This document shows, piece by piece, positions 53,426 through 61,456 of a stretch of DNA of 64,000 nucleotides (positions are counted from its first letter, which is position 1; each line of letters begins with the position of its first letter). The notes under the pieces are model-generated. The model saw nothing but the letters and a program-made list of their open reading frames with translations, ran no database searches and had not been told where the DNA came from. Both the position numbers and the translations under genes were made by a program. The DNA is from Kitasatospora sp. SUK 42 (lineage in GTDB: Bacteria > Actinomycetota > Actinomycetes > Streptomycetales > Streptomycetaceae): positions 1,346,615 to 1,410,614 of the forward strand of contig NZ_LFMD02000007.1 of assembly GCF_015776785.2 (NCBI RefSeq), given 5' to 3'.

Positions 53426-53854
53426 CCGAGCGAGGGTGTCGCGGACGCCGCCACGCCGGAGCCCGTCGACCTCTGGTGCGCCTTCAAGCGCGCCCACGAG
53501 CTGGTCCGGGCCCGCGTGGTCGCCGACACCGCCGAGGCGGTCGGCCTCTCCGAGCCCGACCTGACGATCCTCACCAACCTCAACCGGGCGGGCGGCGCGC
53601 TGCGCCAGAGCGAACTCGCCGCGGAACTCGGCTGGGACCGCACCCGCATCTCCCACCAGCTCACCCGCATGGGCAACCGCGGACTCGTCGCCCGCGAACG
53701 CGCCGTCGGCGTCACCGTCACCCTCACCGACGCCGGCCGCGAGGCCATCACCGCCGTACGGCCCGTCCTCGACGCCGCCGTGCGCCGCCACCTCACCGAG
53801 GGGCTCTCCGCGCAGGAGTTCGAGACACTGCGCTCCGTCTTCGACCGGCTGTAG
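53417..53854 (+). CDS. MarR-family transcriptional regulator
   Basis: This 145-residue winged-helix regulator has the MarR core: DLTILTNLNRAGGALRQSELAAELGWDRTRISHQLTRMGNRGLV (in pieces, about 50-92). The wing is RERAVGVTVTLTDAGREAI. The start is ATG 53417 with GAGGTG at 53404-53409. An ancestral relationship to aromatic-compound or peroxide-sensing MarR proteins cannot be told apart. It is divergent from the Gal80-like gene, and the two palindromes between them are likely its binding sites, including one on its own start codon. Confidence 0.87.
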   Translation: MSTPSEGVADAATPEPVDLWCAFKRAHELVRARVVADTAEAVGLSEPDLTILTNLNRAGGALRQSELAAELGWDRTRISHQLTRMGNRGLVARERAVGVTVTLTDAGREAITAVRPVLDAAVRRHLTEGLSAQEFETLRSVFDRL

Positions 53855-54250
53855 CCGCCGCGACACGGCAGTGGCCCAGGGCCTGCGCCCCGGGCTGCCG
53901 GTGCCTCGTCAAGGGGCTCTGCCACGGTGACGGCTCCCTTCGAGAGCACTGTTGTGGAACATCGGGGTCGCGACCACGAGGTCGCCCACATCGTGTGCAC
54001 CGCCTCCGTGCCGGACGGGGGCGGGCAGCCGGATGATCGCCACCGTTCCCGTCGACGTGGCGTCACTCGCCGTTCGACCAGGCGTCGGTGGCGCTTCACG
54101 GCGACCCGTCGGGCCTGTCGGGCCCGTCGGCTTTAGGTCGGCTTTGGGCGGACCTAGGCAGCGGCTTTAGCTCCGGCCGTAAGCCTGTCCTCGTCCGCGG
54201 ATCGCGGACGAGCGACAGGCAGAGCGCACCTCGCCGACGAAGGAGGTCCG
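53855..54250. other. Intergenic stretch with leader hairpin
   Basis: This 396-base stretch between the MarR gene and the PEP-synthase-like gene holds no supported gene. Short open frames lack ribosome binding sites and have random Arg-rich translations. It contains the promoter and 5' leader of the right-edge operon. The only clear structure is the hairpin at 54183-54220. AAGGAGG at 54240-54246 serves GTG 54251. Confidence 0.5.
54183..54220 (+). promoter_or_regulatory. Strong leader hairpin before PEP-synthase-like gene
   Basis: GCCTGTC+CTCGTCCGCG (54183-54199) pairs with CGCGGACGAG-C-GACAGGC (54203-54220) around a 3-base loop, with one bulged C. The stem lies 19 bases before the ribosome binding site. 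It could be an attenuator, an RNA leader or a terminator of an upstream transcript. No T-run follows, so leader regulation is as likely as termination. Confidence 0.55.
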
Positions 54251-57058
54251 GTGGTACGTCCGTTGACCCGGAGTGAGCGCGAGCGGGCCGACCAGCCGTC
54301 GGCGCGCAGCAGGTGGCTGGCCGAGGACGGAGCGGAGCTCGCGGATCCGGAGCTGGTGGGCCACAAGTTCGCCCGGCAGGCCATGATGGCGGAGACGGGG
54401 TTCCCGGTGCCGCCGCTGGTCTGCGTGCCGGCGCCGGTGTTCGACCAGGTCGTCGGCGATGCGGACGCCCGGCCGGAGGGCCCCGGGGGCGCGGAGGCCT
54501 GGTCCCCGGCGGAGCTGACCCGGCGGGCCGAGGAGCTCCGACGGCAGGTCCAGGGCATCGGGCTGCCGGAGCCGCTGCGCCAGGCGCTGGCCGACCGCTT
54601 CGACGAACTCGCCGGCCCCGACGGGCTGGTGGCGGTCAGGGCCTGTGTGGTGCCGCAGCCCGGCGAGCAGGGCGGCGAGGACTCGGCCCAGGACCCGTTC
54701 GCCGGGCTGAGCAGCAGCTTCCTGTACGTGCGGCGGGCCGAGCTCGCCGACCGGGTGGTGGACTGCTGGGCCTCGGCGTTCAACACCGAGGCGGTCCTGT
54801 ACCGGGCGCGGCGGGGCCTGGCCCCGTTCGCGGCGCGGGTGGCCGTCGGCGTCCAGCGGATGGCCATGGGCACCCGCTCGTTCGTCGCCTTCACCCAGGA
54901 CCCCCGCGACGGTTCGGCCCGCTGCGTGATCGCGGCCGCCCACGGCATCGGCGAGGGCGTGGTCCAGGAGAAGGCCGATGTGGACCACTTCTTCGTCGAG
55001 CCCCGGTCCCGGAGCATCGAGGCGCAGGTGGTGGCCAAGTCCCGGGCGGTCGGCTGGGATCCGGAGCGGCCCGACGAGGGCCCCGTCCCGCTGACCCTCG
55101 ACGAACGGCAGGCCGGCCTGCCGGTGCTCACCGACGACGAGGTGCACCGGATCACCGCCATGGCGCTGGACGTCCAGGAGTACTTCGGCGTGCCGCAGGA
55201 CATCGAGGGGACCATCACCGCGGACGGCGGGATCCACCTCGTCCAGGCCCGGCCGATCGCGGCCCCGCCCCGGCCGGCCGCGCCGGAGGGCGGACCGGTC
55301 CAGGCGATCGTGTGGGACAACAACAACGTCACCGAGAGCTTCCCCCACGTCAGTTGCGCGCTCACCTACTCGGTGGCCCGCGAGCTGTACGAGGTCGGCT
55401 TCACCGACCTGTACCGGCGGATGGGCGTGTCCGCGCGCACGCTGCGCGGCAACCGGTCGCGGCTGCGCCGGATGGTCGGCCACCTGGACGGCCGGGTCTA
55501 CTACCGGCTCGACTCCTGGTACCGGCTGCACGGCCAGATCCGCTGCTTCCGGCCGCTGTGGTCCACCTGGGAGCAGTCCCTGGGGCTGGCCCCCGACGGC
55601 GGTGACCGGCCCGCCGCGAAGCCCGGCGGGCGGTGGCGCACCCGACTGGCCAACACCGTCCACCTCACGGAGATCGCCGGCCGGTTCGCGGCCCATCCGC
55701 TGCGGGTCCGGGGCTTCGTGCGCTGGTGGGACGAGTACCACGAGCGGCTCGCCGACGCGTCGGAGCTGCCCCCGCACGAGGCGCTGGAGGCCTATCAGGA
55801 GCTGTGGACGGAGGTGGGCCGCCGCTGGGGGGTCACCCTGGTCAACGGCGTCTTCCTGTTCACCGCGTCCTGGGCGACCAACAGCCTGCTGCGCCGCTGG
55901 CTGCCGGGCTCGGACCGCAACCTGCTCAACGGGATGCTGGTCGGCGGCCCGGACAACCGGTCCGCGGCGGCCCTCAACTCGGCGATCGCGCTGGCCGAGA
56001 CCGTCGCCGCCACCCCCGGCCTGCGCGACGCCGTGATGGCGGAGCGCGAGCCGCAGACGCAGTGGGAGGAGCTGACCGAGGGCCGCCACGGCGCCGAGTT
56101 CGGGGAGGCCCTGCGCGAGCACGTCCACCGCTACGGGGACCGCGGCATGCACGACCTCAAGCTGGAGGCCGTCACCCCGCGGGAGGAACCGTGGACGGTC
56201 CTGAACACCGTCCGCGCCTTCGTCCGGCAGAACCTGACCGTCGAGGCGAACCGCGCCACCGGGCGGGACATCCGCCGGCGGGCGGAGGAGGAACTGCGGG
56301 AGCGCTGCCGCAACCCGCTCAAGCGGACGGTGCTGAAGGGGCTCTTCGGCGCGATGCGCTCGCTGATGCGCATTCGCGAGGACACCCGCTTCTGCCGCAG
56401 CCAACTCTTCGGCGACACCAGGACGTTGCTGATGAACCTCGGTACCGGCCTGGCCGAGACGGGGCGCCTGGACAAGCCGACGGACATCCACGACCTCACG
56501 GTCGACGAGGTCCTGGGCGCCTTCGACGGCACCCTGCCCGGAGCCGACCTGCGCGGTCTGGCGGCCGTGCGCGCGGCCGAGCGGGCCCGCTGGAGCACGG
56601 AGGAGAACCGGCTGCCGGTCCGGCTGGAGACCGATCCCCGCCTGCCGCTGGCCCTCGCCCTCGCCTCCGTGCGCGGTGCGGCGGGCGGTACGGAGGCGAC
56701 GGCGACGCCCGGGGCCGCCGCGGCCCCGGGAATGCTGACCGGACTGGCGTCCAGCTCCGGCACGGTGCGCGGCCGGGCCAAGGTCGTCCTCGACCCGTCG
56801 ACGACCGCCGAGGAGTGCGAGGGCCGCATCCTCGTCGCCCGCGAGACGGACCCGGGCTGGCTGTTCCTGATGATGTCCGCGAAGGCCCTGGTGGTGGAGC
56901 GGGGCACCCTGCTGTCGCACACCGCCATCACCGGGCGGTTGCTGGGCATCCCCACGGTGGTGGCGGTGCCCGGGGCCACCAGCCTGATCGAGGACGGCAG
57001 CCTCGTCGAGGTCGACGGCGCCGCCGGCACCGTACGGATCCTGGACGGCGCGTCGTGA
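54251..57058 (+). CDS. PEP-synthase/pyruvate-phosphate-dikinase-like protein
   Basis: This 935-residue protein has two recognisable ends. The ATP-grasp PPDK_N domain spans about 35-330. It has VAVRACVVPQPG where typical members have VRSSATAED, then DPFAGLSSSFLYVRR, AVGVQRMAMGTRSFVAFTQDP and HLVQARPIA. The PEP-utiliser swivelling domain spans about 815-930, with the phosphorylatable His at 890 (LLSHTAITGRLLGIPTVVAVPG). Between them are about 450 residues with no similarity I recognise (WDNNNVTESFPH; EWYHERLADAS-like helical sequence). That organisation resembles rifampin phosphotransferase and relatives, which transfer phosphate from ATP to a small molecule. The GTG has AAGGAGG five bases upstream. 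It overlaps the UbiA-like gene by four bases. Confidence 0.8.
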   Translation: MVRPLTRSERERADQPSARSRWLAEDGAELADPELVGHKFARQAMMAETGFPVPPLVCVPAPVFDQVVGDADARPEGPGGAEAWSPAELTRRAEELRRQVQGIGLPEPLRQALADRFDELAGPDGLVAVRACVVPQPGEQGGEDSAQDPFAGLSSSFLYVRRAELADRVVDCWASAFNTEAVLYRARRGLAPFAARVAVGVQRMAMGTRSFVAFTQDPRDGSARCVIAAAHGIGEGVVQEKADVDHFFVEPRSRSIEAQVVAKSRAVGWDPERPDEGPVPLTLDERQAGLPVLTDDEVHRITAMALDVQEYFGVPQDIEGTITADGGIHLVQARPIAAPPRPAAPEGGPVQAIVWDNNNVTESFPHVSCALTYSVARELYEVGFTDLYRRMGVSARTLRGNRSRLRRMVGHLDGRVYYRLDSWYRLHGQIRCFRPLWSTWEQSLGLAPDGGDRPAAKPGGRWRTRLANTVHLTEIAGRFAAHPLRVRGFVRWWDEYHERLADASELPPHEALEAYQELWTEVGRRWGVTLVNGVFLFTASWATNSLLRRWLPGSDRNLLNGMLVGGPDNRSAAALNSAIALAETVAATPGLRDAVMAEREPQTQWEELTEGRHGAEFGEALREHVHRYGDRGMHDLKLEAVTPREEPWTVLNTVRAFVRQNLTVEANRATGRDIRRRAEEELRERCRNPLKRTVLKGLFGAMRSLMRIREDTRFCRSQLFGDTRTLLMNLGTGLAETGRLDKPTDIHDLTVDEVLGAFDGTLPGADLRGLAAVRAAERARWSTEENRLPVRLETDPRLPLALALASVRGAAGGTEATATPGAAAAPGMLTGLASSSGTVRGRAKVVLDPSTTAEECEGRILVARETDPGWLFLMMSAKALVVERGTLLSHTAITGRLLGIPTVVAVPGATSLIEDGSLVEVDGAAGTVRILDGAS

Positions 57059-57963
57059 TCGGACGACTGGGCCGCTACGTCAGGGCGGCCTACCCGCCGG
57101 CGGTCCAACTGCCGCTGATGGTCTCGTGGACCCTGGGCCTGACCGCCCTGTTCGCCTGCGTCGCCGGGGCGTCCGAGCGGTGGCGACCGGACGGGGCGCT
57201 GGCGGTCACGACCGTCACCATGGTCGTCGACATGCTGCTCCTGCGGGCCCTCGACGACCTCCGGGACCACGACTACGACGCCCGGTACAACCCCGGCCGG
57301 CCCCTGCCCAGCGGGCTCGTCCGGGAACGCGACCTGGTGGTGCTGGTCGTCGTGGGCATCGCCGCCCTGCTGCTGCTCAACGCGGGGCGTGGAGTGGTCC
57401 TCCTCGCCCTGGCCGGGCAGCTCGGCTACACGGTGGTGGTGATGACCGTGGACCGGCTGTGGGGCTGGCCCTCCGGGGACCGGCTGCTGCTGCACCTCGC
57501 CGTGAACCTGCCGATCCAGCCGCTGCTGAGCCTGTACGTGTACGCGGGCTTCCTGCGCTCGGAGCACCTGCGGCCCGGCCTCTCCGGCCTGACCGCGGTG
57601 GTGGCGGCCACCCTCGGCGGGCTCTGCCTGGAGCTCGGCCGCAAGGCCACCCGCCGCCCAGGAGCGGGCGAGCGGACCTACGCCACCGTGCTGGGCCCGG
57701 CCGGCACGTCCGGCACGGCGGTCGCCGCCGCGCTGTTGTCCACCGCCGTGGTGCTGGTGGCCCTCCGGCCGTGGGATCCGGGCAGCGCCGCGTACGGCTG
57801 GGGCTGGCTGGTGGCGGCCCCGGCCGGCCTCCCGGCGGTCGCGGCCGTGCGGTTCGCCCGCGGCTCCGCGCGCTGGCCGAGGCCTCTCGCGATCGCGTAC
57901 CTGCCGGCGATGTACACGAGTTTCCTGGCCGTTGGTTGGCTGACCAGAGGAGGAGCAGGGTGA
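57055..57963 (+). CDS. UbiA-family membrane prenyltransferase-like protein
   Basis: This 302-residue membrane protein has about eight hydrophobic helices. The first aspartate motif is LRALDDLRDHDYDARYN, with Asp67, Asp68, Asp72 and Asp75, matching the UbiA NDxxDxxxD pattern. The second is weaker: ELGRKATRRPGAGERTYATVLG, where UbiA has DxxxD near a conserved Gly-x-x-T. The second motif has few acids, so prenyl transfer is uncertain. Starts with GTG overlapping the previous stop (GTGA) and ends overlapping the next gene. It might attach a prenyl or other polyprenyl-like group, or be a UbiA-like transferase of another kind. Confidence 0.7.
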   Translation: MIGRLGRYVRAAYPPAVQLPLMVSWTLGLTALFACVAGASERWRPDGALAVTTVTMVVDMLLLRALDDLRDHDYDARYNPGRPLPSGLVRERDLVVLVVVGIAALLLLNAGRGVVLLALAGQLGYTVVVMTVDRLWGWPSGDRLLLHLAVNLPIQPLLSLYVYAGFLRSEHLRPGLSGLTAVVAATLGGLCLELGRKATRRPGAGERTYATVLGPAGTSGTAVAAALLSTAVVLVALRPWDPGSAAYGWGWLVAAPAGLPAVAAVRFARGSARWPRPLAIAYLPAMYTSFLAVGWLTRGGAG

Positions 57964-58628
57964 CCAGTCATGCGCTGCCCGAAGGCGACCTGTTCGGGAC
58001 GAACGGGTTCTGGACCCTGCTCGGACCGGACTTCGCCGGCAAGTCCACCGTGCTGGACCGCCTGCACGACGACCACGGCTGGCGGGTGGTGTCCTACGAC
58101 GACCGCTACCTCGACCGGTACCCGCTGATCCGCGGACTGCGGCGCAGCTGGGTGGACGAGGCGTTCGCCCGGGCCGGGGAGCGGTACTCCGACGAGCTCG
58201 TGCTCTCCGTCCTGCACCCGATCGTGCTGCACCTGCGGGACGAGCTGGCCCGCTCGGCCGGCCCGGAGCCGCTCATCGTCGACTCGTACTACTACAAGCT
58301 GATCGCGAAGTGCCGTCTGCTCGGCGTGGAGCACCAGCCGATCTTCGACCAGTGGCGTTCCTTCCCGCGGCCGAGGGGCGTGCTCTACCTGGACGTGCCC
58401 CCCGAGGACGCCTGGGCGCGCAGCGGCGAAGGGCTGCGGATCAACGCCTTCGAGCATTACGGCACCACGGCCAGCGAGGCGAACTTCATCGGGTTGCAGT
58501 CCGAGTTGCGCACGGCGGTGCTCGCGGAGGTCGCCGACCTCCCGCTCACGGTCATCGACGGGACCGAACCACCCGAGTCCGTCATGGCGGCCGTCCTCGC
58601 CGGACTCCAGGCGACGGCGGCGCTGTGA
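57960..58628 (+). CDS. P-loop kinase, thymidylate-kinase-like
   Basis: This 222-residue protein has a Walker A loop GPDFAGKST (residues 22-30), then RLHDDHGWRVVSYDD. The lid region follows RGLRRSWVDEAFARAGERYSDELV. VDSYYYKLIAK matches the DRY-like base-binding region of thymidylate kinases, and RGVLYLDVPPEDAWARSG carries the typical Arg-rich lid. Length fits thymidylate-like kinases. It may phosphorylate a nucleotide or a small hydroxyl compound. The GTG start overlaps the UbiA-like stop (GTGA) and its own stop overlaps the next gene, so it is strictly coupled. Its substrate cannot be inferred. Confidence 0.72.
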   Translation: MTSHALPEGDLFGTNGFWTLLGPDFAGKSTVLDRLHDDHGWRVVSYDDRYLDRYPLIRGLRRSWVDEAFARAGERYSDELVLSVLHPIVLHLRDELARSAGPEPLIVDSYYYKLIAKCRLLGVEHQPIFDQWRSFPRPRGVLYLDVPPEDAWARSGEGLRINAFEHYGTTASEANFIGLQSELRTAVLAEVADLPLTVIDGTEPPESVMAAVLAGLQATAAL

Positions 58629-59314
58629 ACCCCACGGACCACCGGAGACAGGAACGGCTCGCCGAGCTGTTCGCGGAACGCTCGGCCTGGGTCGGACGGC
58701 AGCCGCCGTCCACGCCGGCCGAGGAGACGGCGGAGACCACCGTGCTGGTGGTGCTGCGCGACCTGGACCTGCCCGGACTCGTCGACGGGGCACGGGAGTT
58801 CGCGGCCCGGCTGGCCGAGGACGAGGCCGAGGCGTGGCGGCGCTCCTGGACCAGGGCCCGCTTCCTCTTCGGCAATCCGGCCAACCTGGCCGGGCGGAGC
58901 CCGGCGCGGCTGGTGGCCGGGAGGGGCGGCACGGCCTGGCTCGGGCCGTTCCCGTCCGGGCGGCTGCCCGGCCCGACCCGGCTGCTCAAGCCGGTGAGCG
59001 GCGAACTGCCGCCGCTGCCCGAGGTCGTGGAGTTCCCGCACGGCGAGGACGGCACCACCCCGTACCGCGAACTCCACGTCGGCATCCGGGACCTCACCCT
59101 CGCCGAGTACCTCGTGCACCTCCACCACACCCTGGCCGAATCGGTCCTGCGGGGCAGGCTGGGGGCCGGTGAGCCGCTGCGCCTGATCCACCGTCCGGAC
59201 CTCGACGCCGACGCCGCCCGCACCGGGCCCGCCTACGCGCGGGTGCACTACGCCCCCGGCGGCGCCCCGGGACTGCGCCTCTACACCTGGCTGTCCCCCG
59301 AGACCCACCCGTAA
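58625..59314 (+). CDS. Hypothetical protein of coupled right-edge operon
   Basis: This 229-residue protein is not one I recognise. It has no membrane helix or signal peptide. The N-terminal third is acidic and helical (RRQERLAELFAERSAW). The middle has FGNPANLAGRSPARLVAGRGGTAWLGPFPSGRLPG, and the C-terminal part has IRDLTLAEYLVHLHHTLAESVL followed by beta-like sequence. The phrase LVHLHH might bind a metal, but that is speculation. The GTG start overlaps the kinase stop (GTGA). The gap to the next gene is 34 bases, the largest in the first half of the operon. Translation coupling and consistent codon bias support a real gene. Confidence 0.6.
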   Translation: MNPTDHRRQERLAELFAERSAWVGRQPPSTPAEETAETTVLVVLRDLDLPGLVDGAREFAARLAEDEAEAWRRSWTRARFLFGNPANLAGRSPARLVAGRGGTAWLGPFPSGRLPGPTRLLKPVSGELPPLPEVVEFPHGEDGTTPYRELHVGIRDLTLAEYLVHLHHTLAESVLRGRLGAGEPLRLIHRPDLDADAARTGPAYARVHYAPGGAPGLRLYTWLSPETHP

Positions 59315-59348
59315 CGATCGCCCCACCGACCCTCGAAGGAGAGGACAC

Positions 59349-60233
59349 ATGGACGCCCCTGAGTTCGCCGAGGCCGACGTCGCCCGTGTCGCGCTGTCCG
59401 AGCAGTTGCAGCGGCTCTCGGAGCTCCTGCGGCTCACCGTCGCCGCCGAGGACATCGGCGCCGCCCCCGCCGAGAAGGAGGGCCTGGCGGCCCACCTGTG
59501 GTCCCTGCTGGAGACCGAGGTGCCGCTGGTCCAGGAGGCGGTCGCGGGCTACGTCCGGACCCGCGGCGGCTCGTGGCAGGACCTCGCCGAGCTCAGCGGC
59601 CTGACCGAGGACGAGGCGCGCGAGCGCTGGGCCGCCCTCCCGGTGCGCGGCCCGGCCGACCCGGCCGCGGCGGCCGCGGCCCTCGACGCCTGGTACGTCC
59701 GGCACGCGCAGGTGGAACCGCTCGCCCGGGTCCGGTACCCGTTCAGCCGCCTGCTGAACGGGCGCTCCCCGGACGGGCAGCACCAGTGCCTCATCTGCGG
59801 GAAGTACGAGGGCAACACCGTGCCGGCCTGGGCCGGGTTCCCGGTGCCGCCCGGCGGCCACCTCGTCGACGACGGCACCTGGCGGGTCGGGCACGGGCCC
59901 ACGCCGTACTGGCCGGCCGGCACCCTGCTGATCGAGTCCCGGCGGCACTTCCTGGACTACGCCGACTTCGACCACGTCGAGGCCGCGACGCTCGGGCCCC
60001 TGGTCCGGCGGCTCACGGCTCCGCTCAAGGAGGCGACCGGAGCGTCCCGGATCCACATCTTCTCCTGCATGGAGGGCACCGAGCACTTCCACCTGTGGAT
60101 GGTGCCCCGGGTCGAGGGCCAGACCCCCGGGCGGACCTTCATGGCGGACCCCGGCCACTGCACCCACGACGAGGCCGAGGAGGTCATCGGACGCGTCAGG
60201 CAGGCCATGGAGCGGACGGAGGCCCGACGGTGA
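59349..60233 (+). CDS. HIT-family-like protein with variant triad
   Basis: This 294-residue protein has a helical N-terminal half (about 1-125) with no clear relatives. A HIT/GalT-like half follows: CLICGKYEGN (paired Cys, a zinc-site signature), VGHGPTPYWPAGTLLIESRRHF and GASRIHIFSCMEGTEHFHLWMVP. The expected HIT triad H-x-H-x-H is H246-F-H248-L-W250, so the third His is Trp. GalT enzymes have Gln in that place. Nucleotide hydrolysis or nucleotidyl transfer is therefore possible but not assured. The ATG has GGAGAGG upstream. It overlaps the next gene (GTGA). Confidence 0.7.
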   Translation: MDAPEFAEADVARVALSEQLQRLSELLRLTVAAEDIGAAPAEKEGLAAHLWSLLETEVPLVQEAVAGYVRTRGGSWQDLAELSGLTEDEARERWAALPVRGPADPAAAAAALDAWYVRHAQVEPLARVRYPFSRLLNGRSPDGQHQCLICGKYEGNTVPAWAGFPVPPGGHLVDDGTWRVGHGPTPYWPAGTLLIESRRHFLDYADFDHVEAATLGPLVRRLTAPLKEATGASRIHIFSCMEGTEHFHLWMVPRVEGQTPGRTFMADPGHCTHDEAEEVIGRVRQAMERTEARR

Positions 60234-61456
60234 CCCCCCCGACCCTGGCCCCGACCCCGTCCGGGCCCCCGGCCGCGGAGGGGCGCGCGGGCGGCCGCCG
60301 GATCCTGCTGGCGCCGGTGACGGTCAGCCCGACCAAGCCGCTGACCCCGACCCACCTGAAGTACCTGCTCTCCCTGGACCTGCTCCACCGGGCCACCGCC
60401 ACCTTCTCCGAGGTCACCTTCCTCTACCGGCACGCCACGTACGCGGGCAGCCGGCAGGTGGCCGGCTTCTGGGACCACCTGGACCGGCACCACCCCGACC
60501 TGGCGTACGAGGCGCTCGGCGAGGAGGACATCGGCGAGCTGTACTCCGCCTACCACCGGGCCGAACGGCTCCCGTACGCCGCGATCGAACCGATGGTGCG
60601 ACGCGCCGAGGACGGCTGGACCCACCCGGTCAGCGCGCGGCTGCTCGACCTCTGGGAGGGCCACTACCGGCTGCTGGGGCTCTTCGACCCCGAGCTCGGC
60701 CGCACCGGCCCCGAGCCGGCGCCGGAGGCCGAGGTCCTGGACCTCCTGGTCCGCCGCGACCTGTGCGTCAGGCCCGCCGTCCCCGGCGCGCCGGTCTTCC
60801 TGGACGCGACCGCCGCGGGGCTGCCGCTGCGCGTCGTCGTCGGCGCGGACGGCCAGGCGAACTACCTGCTCTACCTGCTCCGCGAACTGGTCCCGCTGCT
60901 GGACGGCCACGACCTGGTGGTGCTCGCCCACGACACCGAACTGCGCACCGACTACCAGACCGTGGCGCACGTGCTCCGCGCGCTGGGCGTCGAGGTCAGG
61001 CTCTTCGAGGTGCCCCGGGTGGCCGTCAACGGGGTCGTCCAGTCCACCCGGGCGGGCGGCTGGCGGGACCACACCATGGGTGCGCTCGCCGGGCCGCTCA
61101 TCGAGGAGTTCGGCCCCGACGCGTTCCGGCTCGGGCTCCGGCTCTACCTGGTGGCCGGTCTGGGCCGCACGGCCCGCGAGTCCTTCTCGCTGCGCCACCT
61201 CCGGCGCTGGGCCCGCCGCGCGAGCGCGCTGCTGGCGGCCCACGGCGACGGTGGCCAGGGCCGCATGACGGCCGCGGAGGTCGACGCCGTCGGACGCCAC
61301 CTGGCCCCGCTCGCGGGGCGGCGCGGCTACGCGGACCCCTACCAGGTCGCCACCGAACTGATGAGCCGTGATCCCGAGGTGCCGGTGGCCGAGCTGCTGG
61401 GCGTCGTGACGGGCCGCACCGAGGCCCCCCGAGCCCTCCGCGAGCGTGTGGGATGA
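60230..61456 (+). CDS. Possible class I aminoacyl-tRNA-synthetase-like protein
   Basis: This 408-residue protein is not confidently recognised. Features recall a trimmed class I synthetase. An N-terminal HIGH-like site KPLTPTHLKYLLSLDLLHR has His at 42, then a Rossmann-like strand order. A second-half sequence AHVLRALGVEVRLFEVPRV is followed by a possible KMSKS-like loop NGVVQSTRAGGW (about 268-280) and EEFGPDAFRLGLRLYLVAG, which resembles the GADALRL end of such enzymes. There is no obvious anticodon-binding domain. Relatives of this kind can form amide bonds, as MshC does in mycothiol synthesis. Overlaps both neighbours (GTGA before, ATGA after). Confidence 0.45.
   Translation: MTPPTLAPTPSGPPAAEGRAGGRRILLAPVTVSPTKPLTPTHLKYLLSLDLLHRATATFSEVTFLYRHATYAGSRQVAGFWDHLDRHHPDLAYEALGEEDIGELYSAYHRAERLPYAAIEPMVRRAEDGWTHPVSARLLDLWEGHYRLLGLFDPELGRTGPEPAPEAEVLDLLVRRDLCVRPAVPGAPVFLDATAAGLPLRVVVGADGQANYLLYLLRELVPLLDGHDLVVLAHDTELRTDYQTVAHVLRALGVEVRLFEVPRVAVNGVVQSTRAGGWRDHTMGALAGPLIEEFGPDAFRLGLRLYLVAGLGRTARESFSLRHLRRWARRASALLAAHGDGGQGRMTAAEVDAVGRHLAPLAGRRGYADPYQVATELMSRDPEVPVAELLGVVTGRTEAPRALRERVG

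Noticed and set aside
53927..54170. Small open frames between the MarR and PEP-synthase-like genes
   Set aside because: No ribosome binding site, mutually overlapping frames and no recognisable sequence; more likely 5' leader.
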